Assembly: GCA_910579735.1 (NCBI GenBank)
Contig: CAJTUZ010000019.1
Location: 10,930-74,929, forward strand
Direction: 5' to 3'
DNA from: an uncultured Lachnospiraceae bacterium
GTDB lineage: Bacteria > Bacillota > Clostridia > Lachnospirales > Lachnospiraceae
Length of the DNA: 64,000 nt
Below the pieces are notes generated by a model, which made no database searches, was not told the origin of the DNA, and was given only the letters and a program-made list of their open reading frames with translations. Position numbers and translations under genes: made by a program. Of the stretch, positions 42,712 to 52,175 are shown in pieces (the first letter of the stretch is position 1; each line of letters opens with the position of its first letter).

Positions 42712-44415
42712 TTATGTAAGCCGGAAGAACGAAACGCTGTTGTTTAGCTGTTCAATAACGGATTTCAGTTCATTGGCCTGTCCGGATACTTCTTCGACGT
42801 TGGCTCTGAGTTCTTCCGTAGATGCGTTGGCTTCTTCGGCGGAAGCGGCATTTTCCTGTGAAATACCGGATAAGTCGCTGACAGCATCGAGAACGCTGAT
42901 TTTGCTTTTATCTACGATCTCTACCAATTCCGTGATCTTGTTGACGGCGCCGGCCGCTTCGGCAATATTTTCATCGACATGCTCGAAGCTGCGGTTTACG
43001 ATCTTTAGGGCATTGGTTTCCTTATTTACCGCATCCTGGATCTGGCCTGCGATCTTCGTACATTCTTCGGTTCTGGTCGTAACTTCTTCAATAATAGACT
43101 GAATCTGCCTTGCAGAAGAATTGGATTGTTCCGCAAGTTTCTGGATTTCACCGGCAACGACTGCGAATCCCCGTCCGGCGTCTCCGGCTCTGGCTGCTTC
43201 GATGCTTGCATTCAGGGAGAGCAGATTCGTCTGGTCGGAAATGTCCATGATCATCTGTGCGGCAGTCGTGATCTGCTGAACGGCGCCGTTTACGCTTGTG
43301 ATACTGATGATGACATTATTGGCGCTTGTCGTGGTATAGTTGTTGGCACGTAATAATTCGTTCAGATTTTCTTTGGCCGTGCTGCTGACGTTGGAAACTG
43401 TTCCTGTGATCTCCCGGGTTGCCAGAGAACTTTCTGTAATCTGGGTGATATTGTTGGAGATATCATTCATATCGAAAGCCTGTTTTTCAACCGAGGATGC
43501 CATATTCTGGGCCCCATAGGCAAGCTCATCCATGGTGGAACTTAAGTCCTTTACTGCACGGGTGCAGTGGCCGATGGAGTCGTCTACATGGGCAACGGAG
43601 GTATCCACCGTACCGGCGCAGTTTAAGATCACCTGTACGACATTTATAAGCTGCGTGCGGAGCGTTTCTGCGGCGTCTGCGACTTCATGCAGTTCCAGGA
43701 TATGATGTCTGCCGGCTTGAATCCGGAAGCTCAGATTTCCTTCGGAAAGCATGACGGTATCGTTACGGATGCTCTGAATCTGTTTTGCGACTGTTTTACC
43801 GATAATGACAGCGACAATGATGATAATGACTGTCATGACAGCACATATAAGCAGAATGTAGGTCAGGTAGCTGTTGGTGGCTTTTGTCAGTTCCGTGCTC
43901 GGCTTACCGGTGAAGATCATGCCTGCGATCCCGCCTTTTTGCTCGATCGGAATGTAGTAGCCGTAATAGTCATGTCCGCCGATATCGATATTTTTGGCGA
44001 AAAAGGTATTACCCTGTTCCAAAACGGCTTCTTTTACCTCATCGGAACATTGTGTCAAAAGCATACGGTTGCCTTCTTCATCCGTTAACGTAGTCAAATA
44101 GCGTGTGTCACCGTAGAAGAAGGTACAGTCGATGTCGGTCTTTTCCTTGATAAAATCGACAATGCCAAGACTGTCGGACAGATTGGTCCCGCCCTTATAG
44201 AGCAGATTGCCGGACAGCCAATAAGAGCCGGCGTCGATGGTGGTAAAAGTTTCCAACAGCGTATAGCCTGTGGCCTTTAAGGTGCCTTCTATTTCATTCT
44301 CCGCGGTGGAACGCATGTAACCGGAGGAAGAGATGAGATTAACGAGAATTGATACCAGTGCGGGCAGCAGGCATAATGTAATTAGGATCGTAACAATACT
44401 TGGCTTTTTTTTCAT
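42712..44415 (-). CDS. Methyl-accepting chemotaxis protein
   Basis: This 567-residue receptor has a first membrane helix (about 8-28), an extracytoplasmic sensor (30-180) of single-Cache type, and a second helix (about 185-208). A HAMP domain follows to about 262, then a long coiled-coil signalling domain. The hairpin tip is NLLSLNASIEAARAG followed by GRGFAVVAGEIQKLAEQSN, where CheA and CheW bind. It is a tandem paralogue of the next gene to the right, with near-identical signalling ends and more divergent sensors. The ligand is unknown. Confidence 0.95.
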   Translation of the reverse strand: MKKKPSIVTILITLCLLPALVSILVNLISSSGYMRSTAENEIEGTLKATGYTLLETFTTIDAGSYWLSGNLLYKGGTNLSDSLGIVDFIKEKTDIDCTFFYGDTRYLTTLTDEEGNRMLLTQCSDEVKEAVLEQGNTFFAKNIDIGGHDYYGYYIPIEQKGGIAGMIFTGKPSTELTKATNSYLTYILLICAVMTVIIIIVAVIIGKTVAKQIQSIRNDTVMLSEGNLSFRIQAGRHHILELHEVADAAETLRTQLINVVQVILNCAGTVDTSVAHVDDSIGHCTRAVKDLSSTMDELAYGAQNMASSVEKQAFDMNDISNNITQITESSLATREITGTVSNVSSTAKENLNELLRANNYTTTSANNVIISITSVNGAVQQITTAAQMIMDISDQTNLLSLNASIEAARAGDAGRGFAVVAGEIQKLAEQSNSSARQIQSIIEEVTTRTEECTKIAGQIQDAVNKETNALKIVNRSFEHVDENIAEAAGAVNKITELVEIVDKSKISVLDAVSDLSGISQENAASAEEANASTEELRANVEEVSGQANELKSVIEQLNNSVSFFRLT

Positions 44416-44441
44416 GCAGTTTTCTCCTGAATTGTATGGAA

Positions 44442-44483
44442 GAAGCCTGTCACCTTGCGTATAGGCATAGGGTGTCAGGCTTC
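44442..44483. promoter_or_regulatory. Stem-loop between the two chemoreceptor genes
   Basis: GAAGCCTGTCACC and GGTGTCAGGCTTC form a 13-base stem with one mismatch. No T-run follows on the leftward strand, so it may be a weak terminator or an mRNA processing site ahead of the second receptor. Confidence 0.45.
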
Positions 44484-44533
44484 ATTATTCATTTTGGTAA
44501 TAAGGGATATCATTTTGGAGCGTTCTGCCGGTA

Positions 44534-46234
44534 TTATCCGAGCTGGAAGAAGGAAACGCTGTTATTTAACTGTTCTATGACAGTTTTCAATTCATTGGCC
44601 TGTCCGGCCACTTCTTCAATATTGGCTCTGAGTTCTTCCGTGGATGCATTTGCTTCTTCGGCGGAAGCGGCATTTTCCTGTGAGATACCGGATAAGTCGC
44701 TGACCGCGTCGAGAACGCTGACTTTACTCCTGTCTACCACTTCTACGAGTTCGGAGATCGTGTTGACGGCATCCGCGGCTTCAGAGATATTTTCATCCAC
44801 GTGCTCGAAGCTGAGGTTTACACCTTTTAATGCCTCGGCTTCTTTGCCGACAGCATCCTGGATCTGTCCTGCGATCTTCGTACATTCTTCGGTCTTGGTC
44901 GTAATCTCTTCGATAATGGACTGAATCTGCTGTGCGGAAGAATTGGACTGTTCCGCAAGTTTCTGGATTTCACCGGCAACGACCGAGAATCCTCTTCCGG
45001 CTTCTCCGGCTCTGGCAGCTTCGATGCTTGCATTTAAGGAGAGCAGGTTTGTCTGATCGGAAATGTCCATGATCATCTGCGCAGCAGTCGTAATCTGCAA
45101 AACGGCGTCGCTGACACTGGAGATGCTGGTAATGACATTATCGGCGCTTGTCGTTGTATAACCGTTGGCGCTTAACAGTTCCTCGAGACTTTCTTTAGCG
45201 GTATTGCTGACTGCTGTAACTTCTTTGGTAACTTCCTGGGTTGCCAGAGAGCTTTCCGTGATCTGGGAAATATTGTTGGAAATCTCACTCATATCAAAAG
45301 CCTGTTTTTCAACCGAGGATGCCATGCTCTGTGCACCGTAGGCAAGTTCTTCCATAGTGGAGCTTAAGTCTTTGACTGCCTGTGCGCAGTTGGCCAGAGA
45401 GTCGTCTACATGAGCAACGGAGGCATCAACGGTGCCTGCACAGCCTAAAATCACCTGCACGACATCTACGAGCTGTGCACGAAGCTTTTCTGCAGCGGCG
45501 GCAACTTCATATAATTCTCTGATCTTATTTGTACTATTAATCTTGAAATCCAGTTTACCTTTGGAAAGCATGACGGTATCGTCACGGATAATCTGGATCT
45601 GCTTTGCCACCAGTTTGCCGATTATAACAGCAATGACAACGATAATCAGCATCAGAACGACACATATGAGCATGATATAAGCCAGATAGCTGTTGGTGGC
45701 TTTCGTCAGTTCTGTACTCGGTTTGCCGGTAAACATCATGCCGACAATCTCGCCCTTTTGTTCGATCGGAATATAGTATCCGTAAAAGTCCTGGCCGCCG
45801 ATATCAACATTTTTGGCAAAGTATGTATTTCCCTGATTCAAAACTTCTTCCCTGACTTCATCGGAGCACTGTGTCAGGAGCATGCGGCTGCCGTTTTCAT
45901 CAAAGAGTGTCGTCATATAACGGGTATCTCCGTAGAAAAGCGTACAGTCTATGCCGGTCTTTTCTTTCACGACGTCAACGATGTCTAAGTTGAAGGACAG
46001 ATTGTTTCCGCCCTTATAAAGCGTATCGCCGGACAGTCGGTATGTGCCGCTGTCAAGTGCCTCAAGCGTTTGCAGCAGCGTATAGCCGGTGGCCTGCAAA
46101 GTGCCTTCAATTTCTTTTTCCGCAGTGGTGCGCATATAACCGGAAGAGGTGATGATATTAACGGAGATAGCGATCAGAGCAGGAAGCAGACATAGTAAGA
46201 TTAGAATAATAATGATGCTTGGTTTCTTCTTCAT
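44534..46234 (-). CDS. Methyl-accepting chemotaxis protein, tandem paralogue
   Basis: This 566-residue receptor has the same layout as its neighbour: helix near 8-28, Cache-type sensor, helix near 185-208, HAMP and signalling domain with NLLSLNASIEAARAG and GRGFSVVAGEIQ. Both sensors share VKEKTGIDCTLFYGDTRYMT-like text and GFY/YGYYIPIEQKG, so they arose by duplication. It is transcribed from its own promoter at 46305-46333 and lies 118 bases upstream of its paralogue. Confidence 0.95.
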   Translation of the reverse strand: MKKKPSIIIILILLCLLPALIAISVNIITSSGYMRTTAEKEIEGTLQATGYTLLQTLEALDSGTYRLSGDTLYKGGNNLSFNLDIVDVVKEKTGIDCTLFYGDTRYMTTLFDENGSRMLLTQCSDEVREEVLNQGNTYFAKNVDIGGQDFYGYYIPIEQKGEIVGMMFTGKPSTELTKATNSYLAYIMLICVVLMLIIVVIAVIIGKLVAKQIQIIRDDTVMLSKGKLDFKINSTNKIRELYEVAAAAEKLRAQLVDVVQVILGCAGTVDASVAHVDDSLANCAQAVKDLSSTMEELAYGAQSMASSVEKQAFDMSEISNNISQITESSLATQEVTKEVTAVSNTAKESLEELLSANGYTTTSADNVITSISSVSDAVLQITTAAQMIMDISDQTNLLSLNASIEAARAGEAGRGFSVVAGEIQKLAEQSNSSAQQIQSIIEEITTKTEECTKIAGQIQDAVGKEAEALKGVNLSFEHVDENISEAADAVNTISELVEVVDRSKVSVLDAVSDLSGISQENAASAEEANASTEELRANIEEVAGQANELKTVIEQLNNSVSFFQLG

Positions 46235-46304
46235 TTTGATTTCTCCCCTGGATGATATAGTTTCTGCTTGTAACCTTCAAAAAAATTCACAAAATACTAA
46301 GTAT

Positions 46305-46333
46305 AGTATAATCGTAATTTGTGCAGATTGCAA
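46305..46333 (-). promoter_or_regulatory. Sigma-A promoter of the chemoreceptor pair
   Basis: On the leftward strand TTGCAA (46333-46328) and TATACT (46310-46305) are 17 bases apart, about 70 bases before the ATG. No sigma-D motility-type promoter was seen. The rest of the 339-base gap to the kinase gene at 46574 is AT-rich and without a clear gene. Confidence 0.6.
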
Positions 46334-46573
46334 GAAAGAAAATAAGAAAGCGAATAAAAACAGACCGATTCTAAGAGAAAACCGATTCCTGACAGATGTA
46401 TATAAAAGGAAGAAAAAATACGGAAAAAGAGCTCCGGCAGCAGCGCCAATATTGTACCGGATACTTTTTTGGCATGCGAGAAGAGCCGGACTTGTTTTGC
46501 GGCCTTTTTGGTGTTAATATAATGAGAAAAATGAAAATAGAAGTCATTCGTTTTATGGAGAACAGGAGTTCTT

Positions 46574-47398
46574 ATGCAGAAAAAAATTGCCGTTATCAAT
46601 GATATTTCCGGTTTTGGCCGGTGTTCCATAGCAGTGTCTTTGCCTATTATTTCCTATCTGGGCGTGCAGTGCTGTCCTGTGCCGACATCGATTTTTTCCA
46701 ATCATACGGGATATCCGCATTTCTTTTTTGATGATTATACGGACAGAATGCCTGCCTATATAGCCAACTGGAAGAAACTCGGCCTGACCTTTGAGGGAAT
46801 AACGACGGGATTTTTAGGTTCTGTCAGACAGATCCGGATCGTCAAAGAGTTTATCCGGGAATTTTCCAGGGAAAATACGCTCATTATCATCGATCCGGTC
46901 ATGGGAGATAACGGGAGACTGTATTCTACTTATACGAAGGAACTATGTGAAGAAATGAAGCAGCTGACTGCTTATGCGGACATTCTTACGCCGAATCTGA
47001 CAGAATGCTGCAATCTGACGGACACGCCGTATAAAGACAGCGGCTGGAAGAAAAAGGAACTGTATGCGATGGCCCGGACGCTTTCTGAACAGGGGCCCGA
47101 AAAAGTTGTGATCACCGGTATCAGACAGGGAGAATTTATTGCAAACTATATCTATGAAAAAGGCAGAGAGCCGAAATGGATACGGACCCACAAAGTGGGC
47201 ACGGAACGTTCCGGGACGGGAGATGTCTTTGCGTCCGTGATCGCGGCGGATGCCGTAAACGGTGTGCCTTTTGATAAATCTGTCAGAAAGGCCTCCGGTT
47301 TTGTCAAGAAATGCATTCTGAAATCCATCGAACTGGACATTCAAAAGACTGACGGCGTCTGTTTTGAGGAAATACTGTTTCAATTAAAAAGAGATTAA
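46574..47398 (+). CDS. Pyridoxamine/pyridoxal kinase, PdxY/ThiD-like
   Basis: This 274-residue ribokinase-superfamily kinase phosphorylates pyridoxal-type vitamers for B6 salvage. It has the start NDISGFGRCSIAVSLPII, a DPVMGDNGRLY motif and the phosphate loop GTERSGTGDVFAS with its catalytic Asp. It is cytoplasmic. AGAACAGGAGTTCTT precedes the ATG. The radical SAM gene follows 46 bases later, so they may form an operon. Confidence 0.9.
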   Translation: MQKKIAVINDISGFGRCSIAVSLPIISYLGVQCCPVPTSIFSNHTGYPHFFFDDYTDRMPAYIANWKKLGLTFEGITTGFLGSVRQIRIVKEFIREFSRENTLIIIDPVMGDNGRLYSTYTKELCEEMKQLTAYADILTPNLTECCNLTDTPYKDSGWKKKELYAMARTLSEQGPEKVVITGIRQGEFIANYIYEKGREPKWIRTHKVGTERSGTGDVFASVIAADAVNGVPFDKSVRKASGFVKKCILKSIELDIQKTDGVCFEEILFQLKRD

Positions 47399-47444
47399 AA
47401 GGAATAAAAATGCAAACGATAGAAATGAAGAAAGGAAGATCAAA

Positions 47445-48050
47445 ATGGTAATTTTATATGAAGTACATGAAAATCTGTATGTCAATATGACGAACCGCTG
47501 TCCCTGTGCCTGCACATTCTGTCTGCGTCAGACGAGGGACGAGATGAACCATTCCGGAAGTCTGTGGCTTGAGAGAGAACCAAGTGTGGAAGAGGTTATT
47601 GCGGAATTTGATAAATTCGATATGACGAAATATAAAGAACTGGTATTTTGCGGGTTCGGCGAGCCGACGCAGCGTCTGGAAGATCTGCTGAAAGTAGCGG
47701 CTTACGCCAAAGAAAAATTTCATATATCCATTCGTGTCAATACGAACGGACTTTCCGACCTGCTCTATGATAAAGATACGGCGCCGATGTACGAAGGACT
47801 TGTCGATACGATCTCCATTAGTCTGAATACGCCGGACAGGGAAGAATATCTGAAACTCACCCGCAGTAAGTTCGGCATCATATCCCATGACGCCATGCTT
47901 CGTTTTGCAGGCAATGTCAGCCGTTATGTACCGCATGTCATTCTTTCGACCGTAGCAACGACGATTACGGAAAAAGAGGAAGCACAGTGCAGGGCAATCT
48001 GCGAAAAGCTAGGCGTTACTTACCGCATCAGACCATTTGAAGATTCATAA
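47445..48050 (+). CDS. Radical SAM protein, TatD-linked type
   Basis: This 201-residue short radical SAM enzyme has the cluster motif CPCACTFC (CxxxCxxC) near residue 20, followed by FCGFGEPTQRLEDLL and the RVNTNGLSDLLY strand. Its size and text match the TatD-associated radical SAM family, which usually sits next to tatD. Here it follows a B6 kinase instead. GAAAGGAAGATCAAA precedes the ATG. The substrate is unknown. Confidence 0.85.
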   Translation: MVILYEVHENLYVNMTNRCPCACTFCLRQTRDEMNHSGSLWLEREPSVEEVIAEFDKFDMTKYKELVFCGFGEPTQRLEDLLKVAAYAKEKFHISIRVNTNGLSDLLYDKDTAPMYEGLVDTISISLNTPDREEYLKLTRSKFGIISHDAMLRFAGNVSRYVPHVILSTVATTITEKEEAQCRAICEKLGVTYRIRPFEDS

Positions 48051-48100
48051 AGAATGATAGCATGCGGACAGCCGCGGCAGGCGGCCTTGCAATATGTCCT

Positions 48101-48934
48101 TCAGGCATCCACAAGGTACTGCAGCTCAAAAGGATAGCCGTTTTTTTTGTTACGGGCAGAGGAGGTATCGGTTTCGATAATGCAGAAAGAATCACTGCGC
48201 AGAACCTCTTTCATTTCCTCCTGCACAGACTCTGCCATATGAGTAGAGATTTTGCGGCAGATGTGCGTTCCACCCGGTAATATACGCAGCATATCCGGGC
48301 TTGTTTGGGCAGCGGAGGATTCCCCATCTTGTGTATTGACCGAAAGAAACATATATCTGCTCAGCTCGCCGTTATGATATTCGTGCAGAATGCCGGAGGG
48401 ATAGGAAACATTGATTCCCCTTTGCTGTGCGGTAACGAAAAGTTTCAGAATATATTGTCCGTAATATTTCGGTGTATCCATGTCTTCCAACGGAACGGTC
48501 ATGACCGTCCGGGCCGGGAATGTATTCTGGTAAAAACCATCCGGCAGCATCAGGCCGGATTTGCTTTCCGGTATCTTCATGGTGCCGTTTGCGGAACTGG
48601 AGAGCTTCTGCAGAGTGTCCTGCAGCGCTTCCAGACACTGATGAATGTCCATGATTTTTTCTTCGGCCAGAATCTTGCCGTCATAAAGGAGCCTCTGCAG
48701 ATTGATCGTATCGTTTTCCACATACTGGTGCAGATCTTTGAGCGGAATACCCAGCTTAATGCAGAGAGTGACCGCATCCAGCAGATAAAGCTGTTCTTCC
48801 GTATAATACCGGTAGTTTGTCTCCGCGTTGACAAATGCCGGTTTCAAAATGCCGATCTTGTCATAATAGCGCAGTGATTTGATACTGACATTCTTCATCT
48901 TGGAAACTTTACCGATAGAAAGATATTGATTCAT
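48101..48934 (-). CDS. MerR-family regulator, BmrR-like
   Basis: This 277-residue regulator has an N-terminal MerR helix-turn-helix and wing (IGKVSKMKNVSIKSLRYYDK, ILKPAFVNAETNYRYY), a dimerisation helix (about 75-115) and a C-terminal GyrI-like effector domain that may bind small hydrophobic molecules. Proteins of this type activate drug-efflux genes. No transporter adjoins it here; the left neighbour is the radical SAM gene, convergent. Its own target is unknown. Confidence 0.88.
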   Translation of the reverse strand: MNQYLSIGKVSKMKNVSIKSLRYYDKIGILKPAFVNAETNYRYYTEEQLYLLDAVTLCIKLGIPLKDLHQYVENDTINLQRLLYDGKILAEEKIMDIHQCLEALQDTLQKLSSSANGTMKIPESKSGLMLPDGFYQNTFPARTVMTVPLEDMDTPKYYGQYILKLFVTAQQRGINVSYPSGILHEYHNGELSRYMFLSVNTQDGESSAAQTSPDMLRILPGGTHICRKISTHMAESVQEEMKEVLRSDSFCIIETDTSSARNKKNGYPFELQYLVDA

Positions 48935-49089
48935 ATGGATACTCCTTTATGTAATATTATAAGGATATTTTCCTAAAACTCTGACCTTGTGTCATGGTTA
49001 TATAATATTACTATGACATATTATGTCTTTTTTTGCAATAGCCGGGACGGAAAATTGTAAAGAAAAGCGGGCCGGATGGCATAAAAAGG

Positions 49090-49119
49090 CGCCGGCCCGC
49101 TGTTATGCGGACGCCGGCG
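49090..49119. terminator. Terminator of the cellobiose phosphorylase gene
   Basis: CGCCGGC and GCCGGCG pair, with an inner CCGC/GCGG stem. A run of T follows on the right and a run of A on the left, so it serves the leftward phosphorylase transcript. Confidence 0.85.
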
Positions 49120-49143
49120 TTTTTTTACGGATATCCTGTCGGA

Positions 49144-51579
49144 TCATCCCATAGTAACGACAACATCATAGTTTTCTTTACCGGCCACGTAAGGAATGAT
49201 ACAGCCTTCGACAGCCTGGCCATCTACCGTTATGGATTTTATGCCTTTTTCCACATGCTCAGGATTTACTACCTGAATATGGTAGGTTCCCTCGCGGAAT
49301 TTTCTCGTCAGTTCAAAGTCGCCGAAATCTTTCGGCACACAAGGGTCAATGCTTAATCCCGTATGCGTAGGATATACACCCAGAATATACTGTGATATAT
49401 TGACAAATGTCCATGCGGCCGTGCCGGTCAGCCAGCTGTTTTTGGCCTCGCCGTGGAATTTGGCGTCTTTACCGGCTACCATCTGGGAATACACATAAGG
49501 CTCCGTTCTGTGGATCTCGCTGATCTCTTCCACATAAGCGGGACAGGTCTTCTGATAGATTTCAAAAGCACGGCCGCCGCGTCCGATCACGGTTTCTGCG
49601 ATGGAAACCCACGGATTGTTATGACAGAAGATACCGGCGTTTTCTTTGTATCCCGGCGGATAAGAAGATACTTCGCCGAGCTCTAAGTGATATTTCGTAT
49701 AAGCGGGCTGTAAGATCATAACGCCGTATTTGGTATCCAGTTTTTCTTTGACGGAATCGAGCGCTTTCTCTGCAAGTCCTTCATTCACGCCGACACCGGC
49801 TAAAACACAGAATCCCTGCGGCTCGATATAAATCTGCCCTTCTTCGCATTCTTTGGAACCGATCTTATGACTGTATGCGTCATAGGCCCGTACGAACCAA
49901 TCTCCATCCCAGCCGTCTTTTAAGATGGCGTCATACATTTTCGCTACTTCAGCCCTTGCTCTGCCGGCTTCCGCCTGATCGCCCGTCAGTTCGCAGAGCT
50001 GTGCGTATTCTTCTCCGTATTTGACAAACATACCGGCGATAAATACGGATTCCGCAACGGGGCCTTCGGAAGGGCCGAATGTCTGGAAGGATTCTCCCGG
50101 ATGCTCGGAGAAGCAGTTCAAATTCAGACAGTCGTTCCAGTCGGCGCGTCCGATCAGAGGCAGTTCATGCGGTCCTTTATGCCCGATGATATAGTCAAGA
50201 GAACGTTTTAAGTGGTCCATCAGAGGAGCAGCCACCGACATATCGTTATCGAAAGGAACCATTTCCGTCAAAATAGAGGTATCGCCGCTTTCACGGACAT
50301 AGGCCGAAGTACCGGCGATCAGCCATAACGGGTCGTCGTTAAAGCCGCTTCCGATATCGGAGTTGCCCTTCTTGGTAAGAGGCTGATACTGATGATATGC
50401 GCTGCCATCCTGAAACTGTGTGGAAGCGATATCGATAATTCTCTGTCTTGCCCTGTCAGGGATCAGATGCACGAAACCAAGCAGATCCTGACAGGAATCC
50501 CGGAAACCCATACCGCGTCCGATACCCGATTCATAGTAGGAGGCGGAGCGTGACATATTGAATGTTACCATACATTGATACTGGTTCCAGATATTGACCA
50601 TGCGGTCTACTTTATCATTGGAAGATTTGACGCTGTATTTGGAAAGGAGCGCTTTCCAATAGTCGTTTAACTCGGCAAAAGCCTTGTCTACATCAGTGTC
50701 GGACTGATATTTCGCGAGCATGGCATTGGCCGGCTTTTTGTTGATAATACCGGGAGCCTCCCATTTTTCCGCTTCGGGATTCTCGACATAACCGAGTACG
50801 AATACATAGGATTTCGTTTCGCCCGGAGCTAAAGATACGTTGATCTGATGGGAAGCGACAGGTGACCATCCGCTTGCCATAGAGTTTGTACAACGGCCGT
50901 TTTCTACGGCTTCCGGATTGGCAGCGCCCCGGTAGGCGCCGAGGAATGCGTCGCGGCTTGTATCAAAACCGTCTACCGGCGTGTTGACGGAATAAACTGC
51001 GTAGTGATTCCTGCGTTCTCTGTATTCTGTTTTATGATAGATGGCAGAGCCGGATACTTCGACTTCACCGGTGCTTAAATTCCTCTGGAAATTTCGCGAA
51101 TCGTCATCTGCATTCCACAGACACCATTCTACATAGGAAAACAAAGAAATCTCCTTGGCAGTATTTCCTTTGTTCGTCAGTTTGACCTGGCTGATCTCAC
51201 AGGTGTCGTCCATTGGAACAAAAGTCAGTACGGAGGCTTCCAGCTCATTTTTGACGCCCGTGAAACGGCTGTATCCGATACCGTGGCGGCATTCATAACT
51301 GTCGAGTTCCGTCTGGGTCGGTTTCCAGCCCGGATTCCAGATACAGTTTCCTTCTTTAATATAGAAGTATTTGCCGTTGATGTCGTTTGGCACATCATTG
51401 TAGCGGTAACGGGTCATGCGTAACAGCTTGGCATCCTTATAGAACGTATAGCCGCCGCATGTGTTGGAGATCAGGGTAAAAAAATCATTGCATCCCAGAT
51501 AGTTGATCCACGGCAAAGGGGTTTTGGGAGTTGTGATGACATACTCACGGTTGGCATCATCGAAAAATCCGAATTTCAT
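49144..51579 (-). CDS. Cellobiose phosphorylase, family GH94
   Basis: This 811-residue enzyme phosphorolyses cellobiose to glucose 1-phosphate and glucose in the cytoplasm, saving one ATP per disaccharide. The full GH94 layout is present: N-terminal beta-sandwich, linker helices, an (alpha/alpha)6 barrel and a C-terminal beta domain. Key segments are GIGRGMGFRDSCQDLLG, which binds the sugar, and RADWNDCLN with Asp480 and Asp483; one of these is the general acid of the family. There is no signal peptide. It is divergent from the LacI/ABC cluster, with the shared spacer carrying LacI-type operators. Cellodextrin phosphorylase is a less likely alternative, since length and text suit cellobiose. 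Confidence 0.93.
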   Translation of the reverse strand: MKFGFFDDANREYVITTPKTPLPWINYLGCNDFFTLISNTCGGYTFYKDAKLLRMTRYRYNDVPNDINGKYFYIKEGNCIWNPGWKPTQTELDSYECRHGIGYSRFTGVKNELEASVLTFVPMDDTCEISQVKLTNKGNTAKEISLFSYVEWCLWNADDDSRNFQRNLSTGEVEVSGSAIYHKTEYRERRNHYAVYSVNTPVDGFDTSRDAFLGAYRGAANPEAVENGRCTNSMASGWSPVASHQINVSLAPGETKSYVFVLGYVENPEAEKWEAPGIINKKPANAMLAKYQSDTDVDKAFAELNDYWKALLSKYSVKSSNDKVDRMVNIWNQYQCMVTFNMSRSASYYESGIGRGMGFRDSCQDLLGFVHLIPDRARQRIIDIASTQFQDGSAYHQYQPLTKKGNSDIGSGFNDDPLWLIAGTSAYVRESGDTSILTEMVPFDNDMSVAAPLMDHLKRSLDYIIGHKGPHELPLIGRADWNDCLNLNCFSEHPGESFQTFGPSEGPVAESVFIAGMFVKYGEEYAQLCELTGDQAEAGRARAEVAKMYDAILKDGWDGDWFVRAYDAYSHKIGSKECEEGQIYIEPQGFCVLAGVGVNEGLAEKALDSVKEKLDTKYGVMILQPAYTKYHLELGEVSSYPPGYKENAGIFCHNNPWVSIAETVIGRGGRAFEIYQKTCPAYVEEISEIHRTEPYVYSQMVAGKDAKFHGEAKNSWLTGTAAWTFVNISQYILGVYPTHTGLSIDPCVPKDFGDFELTRKFREGTYHIQVVNPEHVEKGIKSITVDGQAVEGCIIPYVAGKENYDVVVTMG

Positions 51580-51747
51580 AGTGTGTTCTCCTTTTTTTAT
51601 TAATATATTGAATATGGTTAGTCAGATTGGAATGAAAAACAGTCTGGTTTGTGTCTGCAGTTCAACACGCAGCATATTGCAGTATGGTCAGTATATCGTA
51701 AAGCCGGGTGCCAGATTGCAGTTTTTGTTTCAATGATTCGAAAATAA

Positions 51748-52100
51748 GAAAACGATTAAGTTTCTAAAAAATGTAAAAAACATGATTAAGTGATAAAAAA
51801 ATTATACAGAAAAAACAGGGAAAATGCAATAAAAATTATCATATATATAAAGAAGTTTCCCGATACGGCATATTTGCGCGCAGTTGTTTATGCCTGTTTT
51901 CGCAGCATGATACGAAACCGTTTTCTATAAATAAGTCTAAATTGTAAACAAACTGTTAAGTAATTATGCAAAACCACATAAAAAACCATGTCCAAAATGT
52001 GAAAAGTACACAAAATTATAAAAAATATACAAAAAATATAAAAAGTGTATTGCAAAAATATAAAAAGTGATATACACTAATAATACGAAAACGATTAAGT
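51748..52100. promoter_or_regulatory. LacI-type operator sites between divergent cellodextrin genes
   Basis: GAAAACGATTAAGT occurs twice, at 51748-51761 and 52087-52100. GAAACCGTTTTC at 51914 has a similar centre. All have the central CG of LacI-family operators. They lie in the 596-base gap between the phosphorylase gene and the LacI gene, suggesting joint repression of both sides. The rest of this AT-rich gap has no clear gene. Confidence 0.6.
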
Positions 52101-52175
52101 GATTTGGGCCGGTTCCTCTCAGCAGACAAACGGCAGGATGTGTCCAGAATTTTACAGAGACAGGGGCTGACGCGA

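Noticed and set aside
46396..46602. Short rightward frame before the B6 kinase gene
   Set aside because: It runs into the kinase start in another frame, with no ribosome site, and its product looks random.
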